20,783 nucleotides of DNA from Thermodesulfatator atlanticus (GCA_011321895.1 DROK01000108.1:1-20783); one strand, 5' to 3'. Counted from the first letter of the stretch, positions 8,668 to 17,153 are shown. Translations and numbers: made by a program. The notes: generated by a model from the sequence alone, not told the origin.

Positions 8668-10539
8668 TCAGGAAAGCCAATGGGCCAGTTTTTGGGCCAG
8701 TTCTTTGCGGGTAATCGGTTTGGCGAGGAAACCGTCAAAGCCGGCCTGCTGGGCCTCTTTTTCGATATCGCTGACCGCGTGGGCGGTGAGGGCGAAAATG
8801 ACCCCGCGGTATCCCTCCTGGCGCAGACGCCTGGTGACCTCAAGCCCGTCCAGCCCGGGCATGCGGATATCAAGGAGAAGGAGGTCAAACTCTTTCTCAC
8901 GGGCCAGGCGAAAGGCCTCAAAGCCGTCACTGGCCACCTCTACCTCAAAACCCAGCTTCTCCAAAACTTTGCGAAAATAAAGCTGGTTGACGGGGTTGTC
9001 TTCGGCTAACAGGACCCGCCCCGTAAATTTCTTGGGAGGGAGTTCTTTTGAGGCTTTGGGAGAGGCCAATTTGAGAGGAATTTCCAGGTGAAAGGCCGCC
9101 CCGTGTCCTTTCCCTTGGCTTTCGGCCCAAAGCTTTCCTCCGAGAATTTTGGCCAGTCTCTGGGCGATGGCCAGCCCCAATCCCACGCCGGCGTAGGGCC
9201 TTTCAAAGGTTTCTTCCAGTCTTTCAAAGGGCACAAAGATGTTTTCCAGTTGGTCGGGCTGGATCCCCTCCCCGGTGTCTCTCACGCTGATTCTGGTCCA
9301 GTAAAAGTCAGGGGTTTGCCTTAAGACCTTTACTTCAAGGCTTATTTCTCCTTCCTGGGTAAATTTAACGGCGTTACTCAGGAGATTGATGATGATCTGT
9401 TTCAGTTTGCCGGGATCCCCCACAAAAAGGGGAAGCCTATCCGGCAGGATCAAGCGGCCCTCAAGGCCTTTGCGGGAAAGGGTCGGTTTGAAAAGGGCCA
9501 GACATTCTTCTACCAGGCCTTTCAGGTCAAAGGTCTCTTCTTTTATTTCCGGGGCCCCGACTTCGAATCTCGCGAAATCAAGGGTCTGATTAAACAGTTC
9601 GTTTAAGTTTTTGAGGGCGATGGTCAGGTTTTTCAGCTGCTGGCGTTGTTCTTCGGTAAGAGGGCCTTCTTTCAAGAGCTCTACCATGCCCAGGGCCGAG
9701 GTAATGGGGGTGCGGATTTCGTGGGAGACGTTGGCCAGGAATTCGGTCTTGGCCCGGCTGGCGCTCTCTGCCCGCCGGGCTTCCAGGCGCCATTGTTCAA
9801 GCGTACTTTCCAGCCTCTCTTGGTACTGGTTAATGCGTACGATGAGCCGGTTAAAGGCCTCAATCAATTGCTTTATTTCTGCCGGGGCCTGTATGGCGGG
9901 AAACGGCTCCAGTTGGTCTTCTCTTTTTTCTCCCTTTAGTCTCTCTATGTGGTTGGCCAGACTTACGATAGGCCTGGTCACCAGGTGATGATAAAAATAG
10001 ATCAGGCCGACCAGGGTTAAGGAAAGCATCAGCCCGGTTAAGACGAAATTAAAAACCGTTTTTTGGATGATTTTTTGATACGGACTATCGTCTATGGCGA
10101 TTTCCAAAAACCCGATGGTCTCATCGCCTTCTTTAAGGGGATAAGAAATGATCTTTCCTTTCAGTTGACCGACACTTATTTCAAATTCCGGGGGAGCTTC
10201 CTTAATGTCCTTTCCCAGAAGGACGTCCAGTTGTCTCAGCTCCTTGTAGATAGAGGGTTCCTGCCAGTGAACCCTGGCGCCGTTTACGAAATCAAAACGC
10301 AAGAGCTCCCCGAGTACCCGTTGGATCTCTTTCTTTATCTTGAATTTCAGCAGGGGTTTTAAGACCTCAGCGGTGTGGGCGAGCAGGACGTTTAAGTTTT
10401 CTTCCCTTTCCCGCAAGAGTTCTTTCTTCAGGGTATGGGCGGCCCAGAAGGTAGCTCCACAGGTAATGAGCAAAGAAAGAATTACGGCGGTGAGCAAGAC
10501 AAAACGGACGTTAAAGACATATTTCAAAGGAGACATCAT
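8668..10539 (-). CDS. Membrane-bound hybrid sensor histidine kinase with C-terminal receiver domain
   Basis: With the ATG chosen here the protein has 623 residues. In order: a membrane segment (about 12-34), a periplasmic sensor region (about 37-162), a second membrane segment (about 163-186), HAMP (about 188-240), HisKA with phospho-acceptor H273 in FLANVSHEIRTPITSALG, the ATPase domain (N-box NLLSNAVKFT near 387, DTGEGI 421-426, GVGLGLA 451-457), and a receiver domain from about 508 (AEDN, phospho-acceptor D557 in LLLLDIRMPG, K607 in LAKP). It has no output domain, so the signal must pass to an HPt protein or regulator elsewhere. The start is taken at the ATGATG that overlaps the upstream gene's TGA by 4 nt. 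An in-frame TTG 66 nt upstream (10605) would add 22 residues before the membrane segment and is less likely. It is the last gene of the receptor/YfiR-like/kinase group. Confidence 0.95.
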   Translation of the reverse strand: MMSPLKYVFNVRFVLLTAVILSLLITCGATFWAAHTLKKELLREREENLNVLLAHTAEVLKPLLKFKIKKEIQRVLGELLRFDFVNGARVHWQEPSIYKELRQLDVLLGKDIKEAPPEFEISVGQLKGKIISYPLKEGDETIGFLEIAIDDSPYQKIIQKTVFNFVLTGLMLSLTLVGLIYFYHHLVTRPIVSLANHIERLKGEKREDQLEPFPAIQAPAEIKQLIEAFNRLIVRINQYQERLESTLEQWRLEARRAESASRAKTEFLANVSHEIRTPITSALGMVELLKEGPLTEEQRQQLKNLTIALKNLNELFNQTLDFARFEVGAPEIKEETFDLKGLVEECLALFKPTLSRKGLEGRLILPDRLPLFVGDPGKLKQIIINLLSNAVKFTQEGEISLEVKVLRQTPDFYWTRISVRDTGEGIQPDQLENIFVPFERLEETFERPYAGVGLGLAIAQRLAKILGGKLWAESQGKGHGAAFHLEIPLKLASPKASKELPPKKFTGRVLLAEDNPVNQLYFRKVLEKLGFEVEVASDGFEAFRLAREKEFDLLLLDIRMPGLDGLEVTRRLRQEGYRGVIFALTAHAVSDIEKEAQQAGFDGFLAKPITRKELAQKLAHWLS

Positions 10540-11102
10540 TCTGTCGGGGCGAAACAGAATTTTTCTTCTACTAATTTGGGGAATTTTAACCCTAAACGGG
10601 GCCAAATTTTAGGGTTGACCACGATACAGGCCCGCCGGCGTTCCAGGTCAAGCGAAAGGGCCAACCCCATGGGAATCAGTTCCGGGAGGTGGGAGACGGT
10701 GAGGACTTTTTTGCGGGCGGCCAGGGCGAGCAATTCTTTCAAGTTAGGCACTGGTCCGGCTACGTAGAACACCTTGAAATCGGCTTTTTGCAGTAATTCT
10801 TTGGCCTTGAAGCCGTCGCTGACCCAATAGACCACAAATTCGTCCTTACCGGCGAAGAAGTCCTTTATCGTCTGGTTAACAATGTTCTGGTCCTGAAAGG
10901 CCGTTTTGGTCCTGGGCAGGAGGACCAGAATTTTTAAAGGAGATTGGTTTTTCAAGTGCTCTTCCAGTTTTAAGAGGCGTACCAGCAGCGACAGGGTAAG
11001 GCGGGCCTTCTGGGATTCGATGGTGACCAGGGTACGGGCCGAAATTTCGGAGGGTAACACGAGGAAGGCAACCCAAAATATGAAGACTACCTTTTTAGTC
11101 AC
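10536..11102 (-). CDS. YfiR/DUF4154-like periplasmic protein
   Basis: A small exported protein of 188 residues with a signal peptide (TKKVVFIFWVAFLVLPSEISA, cut near ISA|RT). The fold markers fit the YfiR/HmsC (DUF4154) family: KILVLLP early, a central GKDEFVVYWVSD, then VLTVSHLPELIPMGLALSL and VVNPKIWPRLGLKFPKLVE, which resembles the family's closing motif (IN-x-aa-xxx-GLk-SskLL). In Pseudomonas, YfiR is a periplasmic repressor of an inner-membrane signalling enzyme. Here it is flanked by an outer-membrane receptor upstream and a membrane histidine kinase downstream, suggesting it relays or gates a signal. The GTG start at 11102 is preferred because AAGGG lies 8 nt upstream; an in-frame TTG at 11108 is too close to it. 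Its TGA overlaps the kinase ATG. The family call rests on pattern similarity, so moderate confidence. Confidence 0.75.
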   Translation of the reverse strand: MTKKVVFIFWVAFLVLPSEISARTLVTIESQKARLTLSLLVRLLKLEEHLKNQSPLKILVLLPRTKTAFQDQNIVNQTIKDFFAGKDEFVVYWVSDGFKAKELLQKADFKVFYVAGPVPNLKELLALAARKKVLTVSHLPELIPMGLALSLDLERRRACIVVNPKIWPRLGLKFPKLVEEKFCFAPTE

Positions 11103-11113
11103 GTTCAAAGCCC

Positions 11114-13165
11114 TTAAAAACGCAGCCGCACCCCGACTTCTAGATACCGGCCGTTTTCGCGGTAATCTTCGGGTATCCCTCCCAAAGAAGACGGGTACCG
11201 AATGTCGTCATCAAAAAGATTGGTGGCTCCCAGCCACAGGGTCAGCCGGGGGGTCAGGTGGTACCGTACCTTTAGGTTGACGTTGGTATAATCTTCCAGT
11301 TTGTCCCGCGGGTCAGGGATATAAAGGTCTTTTCCCCGTACGGGGTTGTATTTTTCCCGCCACCTGGGGCCCACGTAATTCAGACCGAGATTAATTTCCA
11401 AAGGGAGGTGGCCGAACGTATACGAAACGATACCCCCGGCCAGCACGTTGGCCACGTATGGGCGGGGTTCGTCAAATTCGTTTTCCCCCCACTGGTAGCT
11501 GCCGTAAAGGTAAATGTCCCAGTGTAGCCCACGGTAGTGGTAAGAGAGCTCCCCACCCCAGACGTCTTCATCTCCCCCCTGCTGATAAGTCCAGCCCCCG
11601 ATACCAACGGGGTTCCGCCGGCCCAGGACGTCTTTTAACCACATACGGAAAAGGCTCAAACTTAACCGGTGCCCGGGTCTGGGTTTCCAGATGAAGACCG
11701 TTTCCAGTGAGTCCAGTTTTTCGGGGTCAAGGTCGGGGTTGCCACTCACCAGCGGGGCGTGGTTGTCGTAAAGGGCGTCGAGATCCGGGATACGGAAGCC
11801 GTGGCCGTAAATAAATTTGGCGATGAACCGGTTGGAAAAACGGTGTATCCAGACAAACCTCGGGCTTAATTGCCCCTTAAAACCGTTATATTTATCAAAC
11901 CTCAGACCCAAATTTAACTCGTTTTTGGCAGAAAGTTCCCACTGATCCTGGACATAGATGGCCCACATCCTTTCCGTCCTGATGAACCAGGGGCTGTGCT
12001 GGCGCTCAAGGTCAGGCAGGGGTCGGAAGTCTGGCAGGCTGCGGTTCGCCTTCAAGCCGGCAGAACGGATGCCGTTTTCCAAAAATTCCGTCCCCAGCCG
12101 CAGGTGATGTTGGCGGGTGTGGGTGTCCAGGTAAAAACCGTAAACCAGCTCTCTCAACCGGCCCTTTTCTGAGGCCAGGGTGGGCAGATCGTACGGATCG
12201 GGGAAACGGAGCAGGAACCTTCTGACCGGAGGAATTTCCTGGCTGGCGGGGTGAAAGACGTAAAAAGTCCCGTAATCTAGGATATTTTGGCGCCAGTTGA
12301 GGTAAAAATGGCCAGAGGTGCGAGAATTCAGTTTGACCTGGTAGGTTATCTGGCCTCCAAGCTGCTTGTAGTCGTTTTCCGGGTCATTGCTACGGCCCAA
12401 ACGGTCTGAGAGACCGTAATAGTGGGAAAGCATCACGTGGAAGCGAAAGAACTTAAGTCCCAGCTGGCGGTAGCGGAGCCTGAATTCTTGCCAGTCCGTA
12501 TCCTGGTGGGTATCGACCTGACCGGGGATGCCGGCGGCGTCTTTGACGTGAAAGTGATCGCCGTTGGTGGTACTCCCTCCGGCACTGAACTGGAACTCCC
12601 AATCTCCTTTTATAAAGCCCCCGGAGACGAAGCCCCGGCCGCTGTCGAAATGACCCAGGGCCCCACCGATCTCCCCGGCGTTGTCCCAGCGCCGGGGCAC
12701 CAGGTTAATCACCCCTCCCACGGCGTAAGAACCGTAAACCGCCGAGGAGGGCCCCCGCGAGATCTCGATGCGTTCCAGGATATCCACCGGCAGGGCCCCG
12801 ACAAAACTCAGGGCACGTCTTAAAAGGAGATGGTTCAGGGGTTGACCGTCCCAGAGAATAAGCACCCGGCGGTCTGAATAATTACCCCGGATGATCAGAT
12901 GATAGGTGCCGTTGTTTTCCCGGATGACCTCAAGCCCTGGTACGAAGCGCAAAAGCTCCGCGATGGTGGTGGCCCCGCTGCGCTCTATCATCTGGCGGTC
13001 AAAGACGGTAAAGGAGGAGGGAATTTGGTCGAGGTTGAGTCTGCTTACGGTGGCGGCTTCGGTGGCCTGGTCTAAGAGGACCTCAAGTTCAGGCAGAGTA
13101 TCATCGGCTTGTAAAGGCCCCCCAAGAAGGTACCAAAGAATAAGCCCTACCAGGAGGAGAGACAA
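11114..13165 (-). CDS. TonB-dependent outer-membrane receptor
   Basis: A 683-residue outer-membrane beta-barrel transporter energised by TonB-ExbB-ExbD. A hydrophobic signal peptide ends near LQA|DD (residue 20). A possible TonB box (DTLPELEVL) follows at 22-30. The plug domain (about 48-159) contains IAELLRFVPGLEV, IIRGN, VLILWDGQPLN, ERIEISRGPSSAVYG and AVGGVINLVPRR. The rest is barrel, ending NGRYLEVGVRLRF with the C-terminal phenylalanine needed for outer-membrane insertion. The start is TTG; a stop codon lies two codons upstream, so no longer start exists, and GGGG sits 7 nt before it. The ligand cannot be read from the sequence: the plug is closest in style to the vitamin B12/siderophore class. 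It begins 10 nt after the aminotransferase stop and is followed 11 nt later by the YfiR-like gene. Confidence 0.96.
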   Translation of the reverse strand: MSLLLVGLILWYLLGGPLQADDTLPELEVLLDQATEAATVSRLNLDQIPSSFTVFDRQMIERSGATTIAELLRFVPGLEVIRENNGTYHLIIRGNYSDRRVLILWDGQPLNHLLLRRALSFVGALPVDILERIEISRGPSSAVYGSYAVGGVINLVPRRWDNAGEIGGALGHFDSGRGFVSGGFIKGDWEFQFSAGGSTTNGDHFHVKDAAGIPGQVDTHQDTDWQEFRLRYRQLGLKFFRFHVMLSHYYGLSDRLGRSNDPENDYKQLGGQITYQVKLNSRTSGHFYLNWRQNILDYGTFYVFHPASQEIPPVRRFLLRFPDPYDLPTLASEKGRLRELVYGFYLDTHTRQHHLRLGTEFLENGIRSAGLKANRSLPDFRPLPDLERQHSPWFIRTERMWAIYVQDQWELSAKNELNLGLRFDKYNGFKGQLSPRFVWIHRFSNRFIAKFIYGHGFRIPDLDALYDNHAPLVSGNPDLDPEKLDSLETVFIWKPRPGHRLSLSLFRMWLKDVLGRRNPVGIGGWTYQQGGDEDVWGGELSYHYRGLHWDIYLYGSYQWGENEFDEPRPYVANVLAGGIVSYTFGHLPLEINLGLNYVGPRWREKYNPVRGKDLYIPDPRDKLEDYTNVNLKVRYHLTPRLTLWLGATNLFDDDIRYPSSLGGIPEDYRENGRYLEVGVRLRF

Positions 13166-13175
13166 AAGCTACCCC

Positions 13176-14378
13176 TTAAGTAAGTTTGGCCAAGGCTTCT
13201 CCTATCCGAGTCACCCCTTTTATGATTTCTTCATCGGCGTTGGCAAAAGAGATCCTTAAAGCGCGGTCCTCGCCAAAAGCCACCCCCGGGACCGTGGCCA
13301 CCCGGGCCTCTTCGAGAAGGTAGTCTCCCATGCTGAGGGAGTCTTTGATTTCCTGCCCGGCAGGGGTCCGGCGCCCGTAGTAGGCCGAAAAATCTACGAA
13401 GGCGTAAAAGGTCCCCCGGGGCTTGGGGAGCTTAAGGCCTGGGATCTGGCTCAATTTCTCATACAAAAGCTCCGCTCGCCTCTTAAAGGCCACACACATT
13501 TCAGAGACACAGTCTTGAGGACCGGTAAGCGCCGCCAGGGCGGCCTTTTGGGCGATGGAAGTGGCGTTGGAAGTGCTCTGCCCCTGAATACGCGCCACCG
13601 CACTTATTACCTCTTTGGGGCCCACCGCCCAGCCGATGCGCCAGCCCGTCATGGCGTAGGTCTTGGAGACCCCGTTTACCATTATGGTCTGGTCCCTCAA
13701 CGCCGGGGCCACGCTCAGGATATTTTCCGGGCCTCTGCCGTCAAAACGCAACTTGTCGTAAATGTCGTCCGAGATCACCCAGAGGTCGTTTTTTTGGCAG
13801 AGTTCAGCTACCCCGGCCAGAAATTCGCTGGAATAGATCTGCCCGGTGGGGTTGGACGGGCTATTCAAGATGATCCCCTTGGTCTTGGCGGTGATAGCCT
13901 CCGCCAGGGCCTCAAGGGCCGGTTCAAAGTCTTTTTCCAGGGATGAAGGCACGATCACCGGTTTGGCCCCGGCCAGTTCCACGATGGGGGGATAAGAGAC
14001 CCAGTAGGGGGCCAGCACCAGCACCTCGTCTCCCGGATCAAAAAGGGCCTGGGCCAAATTAAAGAGGGCCTGTTTGGCCCCGCAACTGACCACGGTTTCT
14101 TCCGGCGCGTAGGTAAGGCCGTAGTCCCTTTTGATCTGGGCGCAGATGGCCTCTCTCAGTTCGGGAATGCCTGCCACCGGGGTGTATCTGGTAAAGCCCT
14201 CTTTTATGGCTTCAATCGCCGCGGCCTTGATATGTTCGGGGGTGTCAAAATCCGGCTCGCCGGCGGAAAGGTTTATTACGTCTACCCCCTGGGCCCGCAA
14301 ACTTTTGGCCTTGGCGTTAATGGCCAGGGTAGCGGAAGGTTTGAGTTGTTGGACGCGGTCAGCCATTTTTCTTTTCAC
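13176..14378 (-). CDS. Class I/II PLP aminotransferase, probably aspartate aminotransferase (1b-type)
   Basis: A 400-residue pyridoxal-phosphate enzyme. Aspartate aminotransferase moves the amino group between aspartate and 2-oxoglutarate. Visible motifs are LSAGEPDFDTP (37-47), SCGAKQALFN (98-107), the NSPSNPTG stretch (172-179; N176), D204 and Y207 in SDDIYDKL, the PLP-binding K239 in VNGVSKTYAMTGWRIGW, and the carboxylate-binding arginine in LRISFAN near the end. Length and motifs fit the thermophilic Igamma/1b subgroup, some of which also use prephenate, so substrate is not certain. The GTG start has AAAGGAGG 7 nt upstream and lies inside the end of truA (20-nt overlap). A second possible start, ATG at 14366, would lose four residues. 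Confidence 0.94.
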   Translation of the reverse strand: MKRKMADRVQQLKPSATLAINAKAKSLRAQGVDVINLSAGEPDFDTPEHIKAAAIEAIKEGFTRYTPVAGIPELREAICAQIKRDYGLTYAPEETVVSCGAKQALFNLAQALFDPGDEVLVLAPYWVSYPPIVELAGAKPVIVPSSLEKDFEPALEALAEAITAKTKGIILNSPSNPTGQIYSSEFLAGVAELCQKNDLWVISDDIYDKLRFDGRGPENILSVAPALRDQTIMVNGVSKTYAMTGWRIGWAVGPKEVISAVARIQGQSTSNATSIAQKAALAALTGPQDCVSEMCVAFKRRAELLYEKLSQIPGLKLPKPRGTFYAFVDFSAYYGRRTPAGQEIKDSLSMGDYLLEEARVATVPGVAFGEDRALRISFANADEEIIKGVTRIGEALAKLT

Positions 14379-15138
14379 GGGTGGGCCTCCTTTGGTCGTA
14401 AACTACTTCTTTTAAGAATAAACCTTGAGGTGGGGCAGGCGGGGGGGCCAGACTGCGGTCTTTGGCTTCCAGGATGGCGGCCAATTCTTCCGGGCTAAGC
14501 TTGCCGAGCCCCACTTCCACCAAGGCCCCTACGATATTTCTTACCATATAGCGCAAAAAGCCCCGGGCTGAAATCTCAAATCTGAGCATACCCGCTATCC
14601 CAACCGCGCGTTTCAACTCGGCCCGGAAGACCGTACGGACGGTGGTCTTGATATCGCTTCCTGTTTTGCGAAAGCTGGCAAAATCCTTCTGGCCCACAAA
14701 GAGCGGCAGACAGGCCTTCATGGCCTCAAGGTCGAGTTTCTGGGGGACCCACCAGGAATAAAGACGCCAGATGGGGTTACGGATGGGGTGGTTGTAAATC
14801 TGGTAAAAATAAGTCTTGTAACGGGCGTCATATTGGGCGTTAAACTTGATCGGGACCTCTTCTATCTTAACGATGGCGATATCTTTGGGCAAAAGGGCGT
14901 TTAAGGCCCGCTGCAGGGTGGCGGTATCCAGTTTAGCGGTGGTGAGAAAGTTGGCCACCTGGCCCAAAGCGTGGACCCCGGCGTCAGTGCGCCCGGCGGC
15001 CCGGAGTTTGACCCGGTGCCCCACGATGCGGGCGATGGTCTCTTCCAGCACTCCCTGGATAGTGGGGCCTACTTTTTGTCGCTGCCAGCCCAAATAGTTG
15101 GTACCGTCGTAAGCGATGGTGAGCTTAAGGTTGCGCAT
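14359..15138 (-). CDS. truA: tRNA pseudouridine(38-40) synthase TruA
   Basis: TruA converts uridines 38, 39 and 40 in the anticodon arm of many tRNAs to pseudouridine. The 259 residues match the family length. The N-terminus LTIAYDGTNYLGWQRQ and the catalytic loop AAGRTDAGVHALGQV (nucleophile D52) are diagnostic; YFYQIYN, a later KDFASFRKTG and FLRYMVRNIVGALVEVG follow in the expected order. The start lies one base after the argC stop (TGA-G-ATG), and the 3' end overlaps the aminotransferase start by 20 nt, so these three are translated from one transcript. Confidence 0.98.
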   Translation of the reverse strand: MRNLKLTIAYDGTNYLGWQRQKVGPTIQGVLEETIARIVGHRVKLRAAGRTDAGVHALGQVANFLTTAKLDTATLQRALNALLPKDIAIVKIEEVPIKFNAQYDARYKTYFYQIYNHPIRNPIWRLYSWWVPQKLDLEAMKACLPLFVGQKDFASFRKTGSDIKTTVRTVFRAELKRAVGIAGMLRFEISARGFLRYMVRNIVGALVEVGLGKLSPEELAAILEAKDRSLAPPPAPPQGLFLKEVVYDQRRPTREKKNG

Positions 15139-15139
15139 C

Positions 15140-16177
15140 TCAGGGAAACAGAGGCCGTTTGCTAAGTCCCGTCTCTTCCGGCAGCCCGAACATGAGGTTC
15201 ATGTTCTGGACGGCCTGCCCGCTGGCCCCCTTGACCAGGTTGTCAATGGCTGAAACCAGAATAAGACGTCCGGTGCGCGGGTCATATTTAAGGCCTATCA
15301 GACAGAGGTTGGTCCCGCGGACGTGGGCGGTGTTGGGGAATTGGCCGGGGGACAAAATTTTTACAAAGGAACTTGAGGCGTAATAGGAACGAAGGGCCTC
15401 AAAGAAGGCCTGTTCGTCCCCGGTTTGGGCCTTAGCGTAGATGGTGGCCAAAATGCCCCGGTTCATGGGGACCAGGTGAGTGGTAAAATTGACCACTATT
15501 TCTTTTTGGGCCGCCAGGGAAAGCTCCTGTTCTATCTCCGGGGTATGGCGGTGGATGGCCACGTTGTAAGCGCAGAAATCTTCGTTTACCTCACAATAAA
15601 TAAGCCTTAATTTGGCGCTCCGCCCCGCCCCGGAGACCCCGCTTTTGGCGTCAATGATGAGGCCCTCTGGAGCGATAAGCCCCTCCTTGAGCAGGGGAAT
15701 CAGGGGGAGGAGGCTTGCGGTAGGATAACAGCCCGGGTTGGCTATAAGGTTGGCCTCGCGGATCTCTTCCCGGTGGATTTCTGTCAGCCCGTAGACCGCC
15801 TCTGACAGCAGGTCCGGAGCCTGGTGGGCCAGTTTGTACCAGGATTCGTATGTTTTCGGGTCTTTGAGCCTGAAATCAGCGGAAAGGTCAATAACCCGGA
15901 CCCCGGCCGCCCTTAAGGCCCGGGCCATTTGGGCGGCGGCTCCGTGGGGTACGCAAAGAAAGGCCAGTTCGGCCTTTTCAGCCACCAGGTCAGGTTCAGG
16001 GGGAGCAAAGACGAGCTCTCCAAAGGCGTCTTCAAAGGGAAAGATTTCTTTGATCTTTTTTCCGGTCTCTTTGCGGGAGGTGACGCAGGTTATTTCAGCC
16101 TGGGGGTGGTGGGCCAGGATTCTCAACAGTTCAAGGCCGGTATAACCGGTGGCACCAACGATGGCTACTTTAGGCAT
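15140..16177 (-). CDS. argC: N-acetyl-gamma-glutamyl-phosphate reductase
   Basis: ArgC carries out the third step of arginine synthesis, the NADPH-dependent reduction of N-acetyl-glutamyl phosphate to the semialdehyde. The 345 residues fit the family. The dinucleotide-binding loop GATGYTG is at 8-14, and the active-site cysteine is C150 in NPGCYPTASLLPL. Further family stretches are LSADFRLKD, VSGAGRSAKL and the HRHTPEIEQEL segment. The upstream ribosome site is a G-rich GGGGGG close to the ATG. A terminator-like hairpin lies only 24 nt before the start codon, which makes its expression signal unclear. No other arg genes are nearby. Confidence 0.98.
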   Translation of the reverse strand: MPKVAIVGATGYTGLELLRILAHHPQAEITCVTSRKETGKKIKEIFPFEDAFGELVFAPPEPDLVAEKAELAFLCVPHGAAAQMARALRAAGVRVIDLSADFRLKDPKTYESWYKLAHQAPDLLSEAVYGLTEIHREEIREANLIANPGCYPTASLLPLIPLLKEGLIAPEGLIIDAKSGVSGAGRSAKLRLIYCEVNEDFCAYNVAIHRHTPEIEQELSLAAQKEIVVNFTTHLVPMNRGILATIYAKAQTGDEQAFFEALRSYYASSSFVKILSPGQFPNTAHVRGTNLCLIGLKYDPRTGRLILVSAIDNLVKGASGQAVQNMNLMFGLPEETGLSKRPLFP

Positions 16178-16194
16178 TAACCCCCCGTACCGTA

Positions 16195-16230
16195 AAGGAA
16201 AAGAGGGGGGCTTGGGCCCCCTCTTTATTT
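16195..16230 (-). terminator. Hairpin terminator after rplM-rpsI
   Basis: AAGAGGGGG (16201-16209) pairs perfectly with CCCCCTCTT (16217-16225) across a 7-nt loop. Read on the minus strand the stem ends in TTTTCCTTT, a usable T-tract. On the plus strand it is followed by TATTTT, so the signal may work both ways. It lies 13 nt beyond the rpsI stop and just before argC. Confidence 0.75.
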
Positions 16231-16238
16231 TGCCCGGC

Positions 16239-16640
16239 TTACCGTTTGGAGTATTGCTGACCCCGTCTGGCCCCTCTAAGGCCGTATTTCTTTCTCTCTT
16301 TGACCCGGGCGTCCCGGGTAAGGAAGCCGGCCTTCTTGAGAGAAGGGCGCAGTTCTTCGTTATAAATAACCAGGGCCCGGGCTACGCCGTGGCGAATGGC
16401 TTCGGCCTGGGCGGATTTACCGCCACCTTTTACCGTGCAAATTATGTCAAATTTGCCCAGGGTACCCGTTACGTTGAAGGGCTGCTCTACCACGTGGCGG
16501 GCCACGATGGTGTCTGCAAAATATTCGTCAAAATCCCGGTCGTTTACCCGGTATTGGCCGCTGCCGGGCATGATCCACACCCGGGCGATGGCCGTCTTGC
16601 GTTTGCCGGTGGCGTAGAATCTATTTTTGGTCTCAGCCAT
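16239..16640 (-). CDS. rpsI: Small ribosomal subunit protein uS9
   Basis: A 30S subunit protein whose C-terminal tail reaches the P-site tRNA. The 133 residues contain YATGKRKTAIARVWIMPG, the YFADTIVARHVVEQPF segment, GGGKSAQAEAIRHGVARAL and the expected basic end KYGLRGARRGQQYSKR. It lies 12 nt after rplM, with GAGGGTGG as ribosome site, in the conserved rplM-rpsI order. A hairpin terminator follows. Confidence 0.99.
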   Translation of the reverse strand: MAETKNRFYATGKRKTAIARVWIMPGSGQYRVNDRDFDEYFADTIVARHVVEQPFNVTGTLGKFDIICTVKGGGKSAQAEAIRHGVARALVIYNEELRPSLKKAGFLTRDARVKERKKYGLRGARRGQQYSKR

Positions 16641-16652
16641 TTTTCCACCCTC

Positions 16653-17096
16653 TTAAAGGTCTAAAGGTTTGGGATTTTGGGCCTGGTGGGGATGCGTCTC
16701 CCCGGCGTAAATCTTAAGCTTTTTGAGCATCTTGCGCCCCAGCCGGTTTTTGGGGAGCATCCGTTTTACCGCCAGCCTCAGAAGTTCCTCAGGTTTGGTC
16801 TCAAGCATTTTGCGGGCCGGAGTAAGTTTCAACCCGCCCATATAGCCCGAGTGACGCCAGTAAAGTTTTTTGTCGAGTTTGCGCCCGGTAAGACGGATCT
16901 TGTCGGCGTTAATGACCACGATAAAGTCACCGACGTCTACATGGGGGGTAAAATCAGGCCGGTGTTTGCCCCGTAAACGGTGCGCAAGGCGGCTTGCCAG
17001 ACGCCCTAAAACCTTACCTTTGGCGTCTACCACGTACCAGTTGCGTTTTACCTCTTCTTTTTTGAGCATCGGGGTCTGTGAAGTAAATATAGCCAT
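16653..17096 (-). CDS. rplM: Large ribosomal subunit protein uL13
   Basis: An early-assembling 50S subunit protein of 147 residues. Motifs include [52 protein letters not shown] and [30 protein letters not shown], in the order typical of the family. The ATG has Shine-Dalgarno GGAGG six bases upstream and a recognisable promoter in the 99-bp gap before it. Confidence 0.99.
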   Translation of the reverse strand: MAIFTSQTPMLKKEEVKRNWYVVDAKGKVLGRLASRLAHRLRGKHRPDFTPHVDVGDFIVVINADKIRLTGRKLDKKLYWRHSGYMGGLKLTPARKMLETKPEELLRLAVKRMLPKNRLGRKMLKKLKIYAGETHPHQAQNPKPLDL

Positions 17097-17121
17097 CTCC
17101 TTCCTCCGCTAAATCGGCTCC

Positions 17122-17153
17122 GTTTCTTTAAAAGAAACCCGGGCCTTTGTCAA
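17122..17153 (-). promoter_or_regulatory. Promoter of rplM-rpsI with overlapping perfect palindrome
   Basis: The minus strand has a consensus -35 TTGACA (17148-17153). At 17-nt spacing the -10 would be TAAAGA (17125-17130), which is weak; neighbouring TTTTAAAG registers are alternatives. The -10 region sits in a perfect inverted repeat, GTTTCTTT-A-AAAGAAAC (17122-17138), which could be an operator or simply part of the leader. The rest of the gap between the permease stop and rplM holds no clear terminator. Confidence 0.55.

Noticed and set aside
10540..10605. An N-terminal extension of the histidine kinase from a TTG at 10605
   Set aside because: It would overlap the upstream gene by about 70 nt. 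The ATGATG overlapping its stop is the more usual arrangement and places the first membrane helix near the N-terminus.
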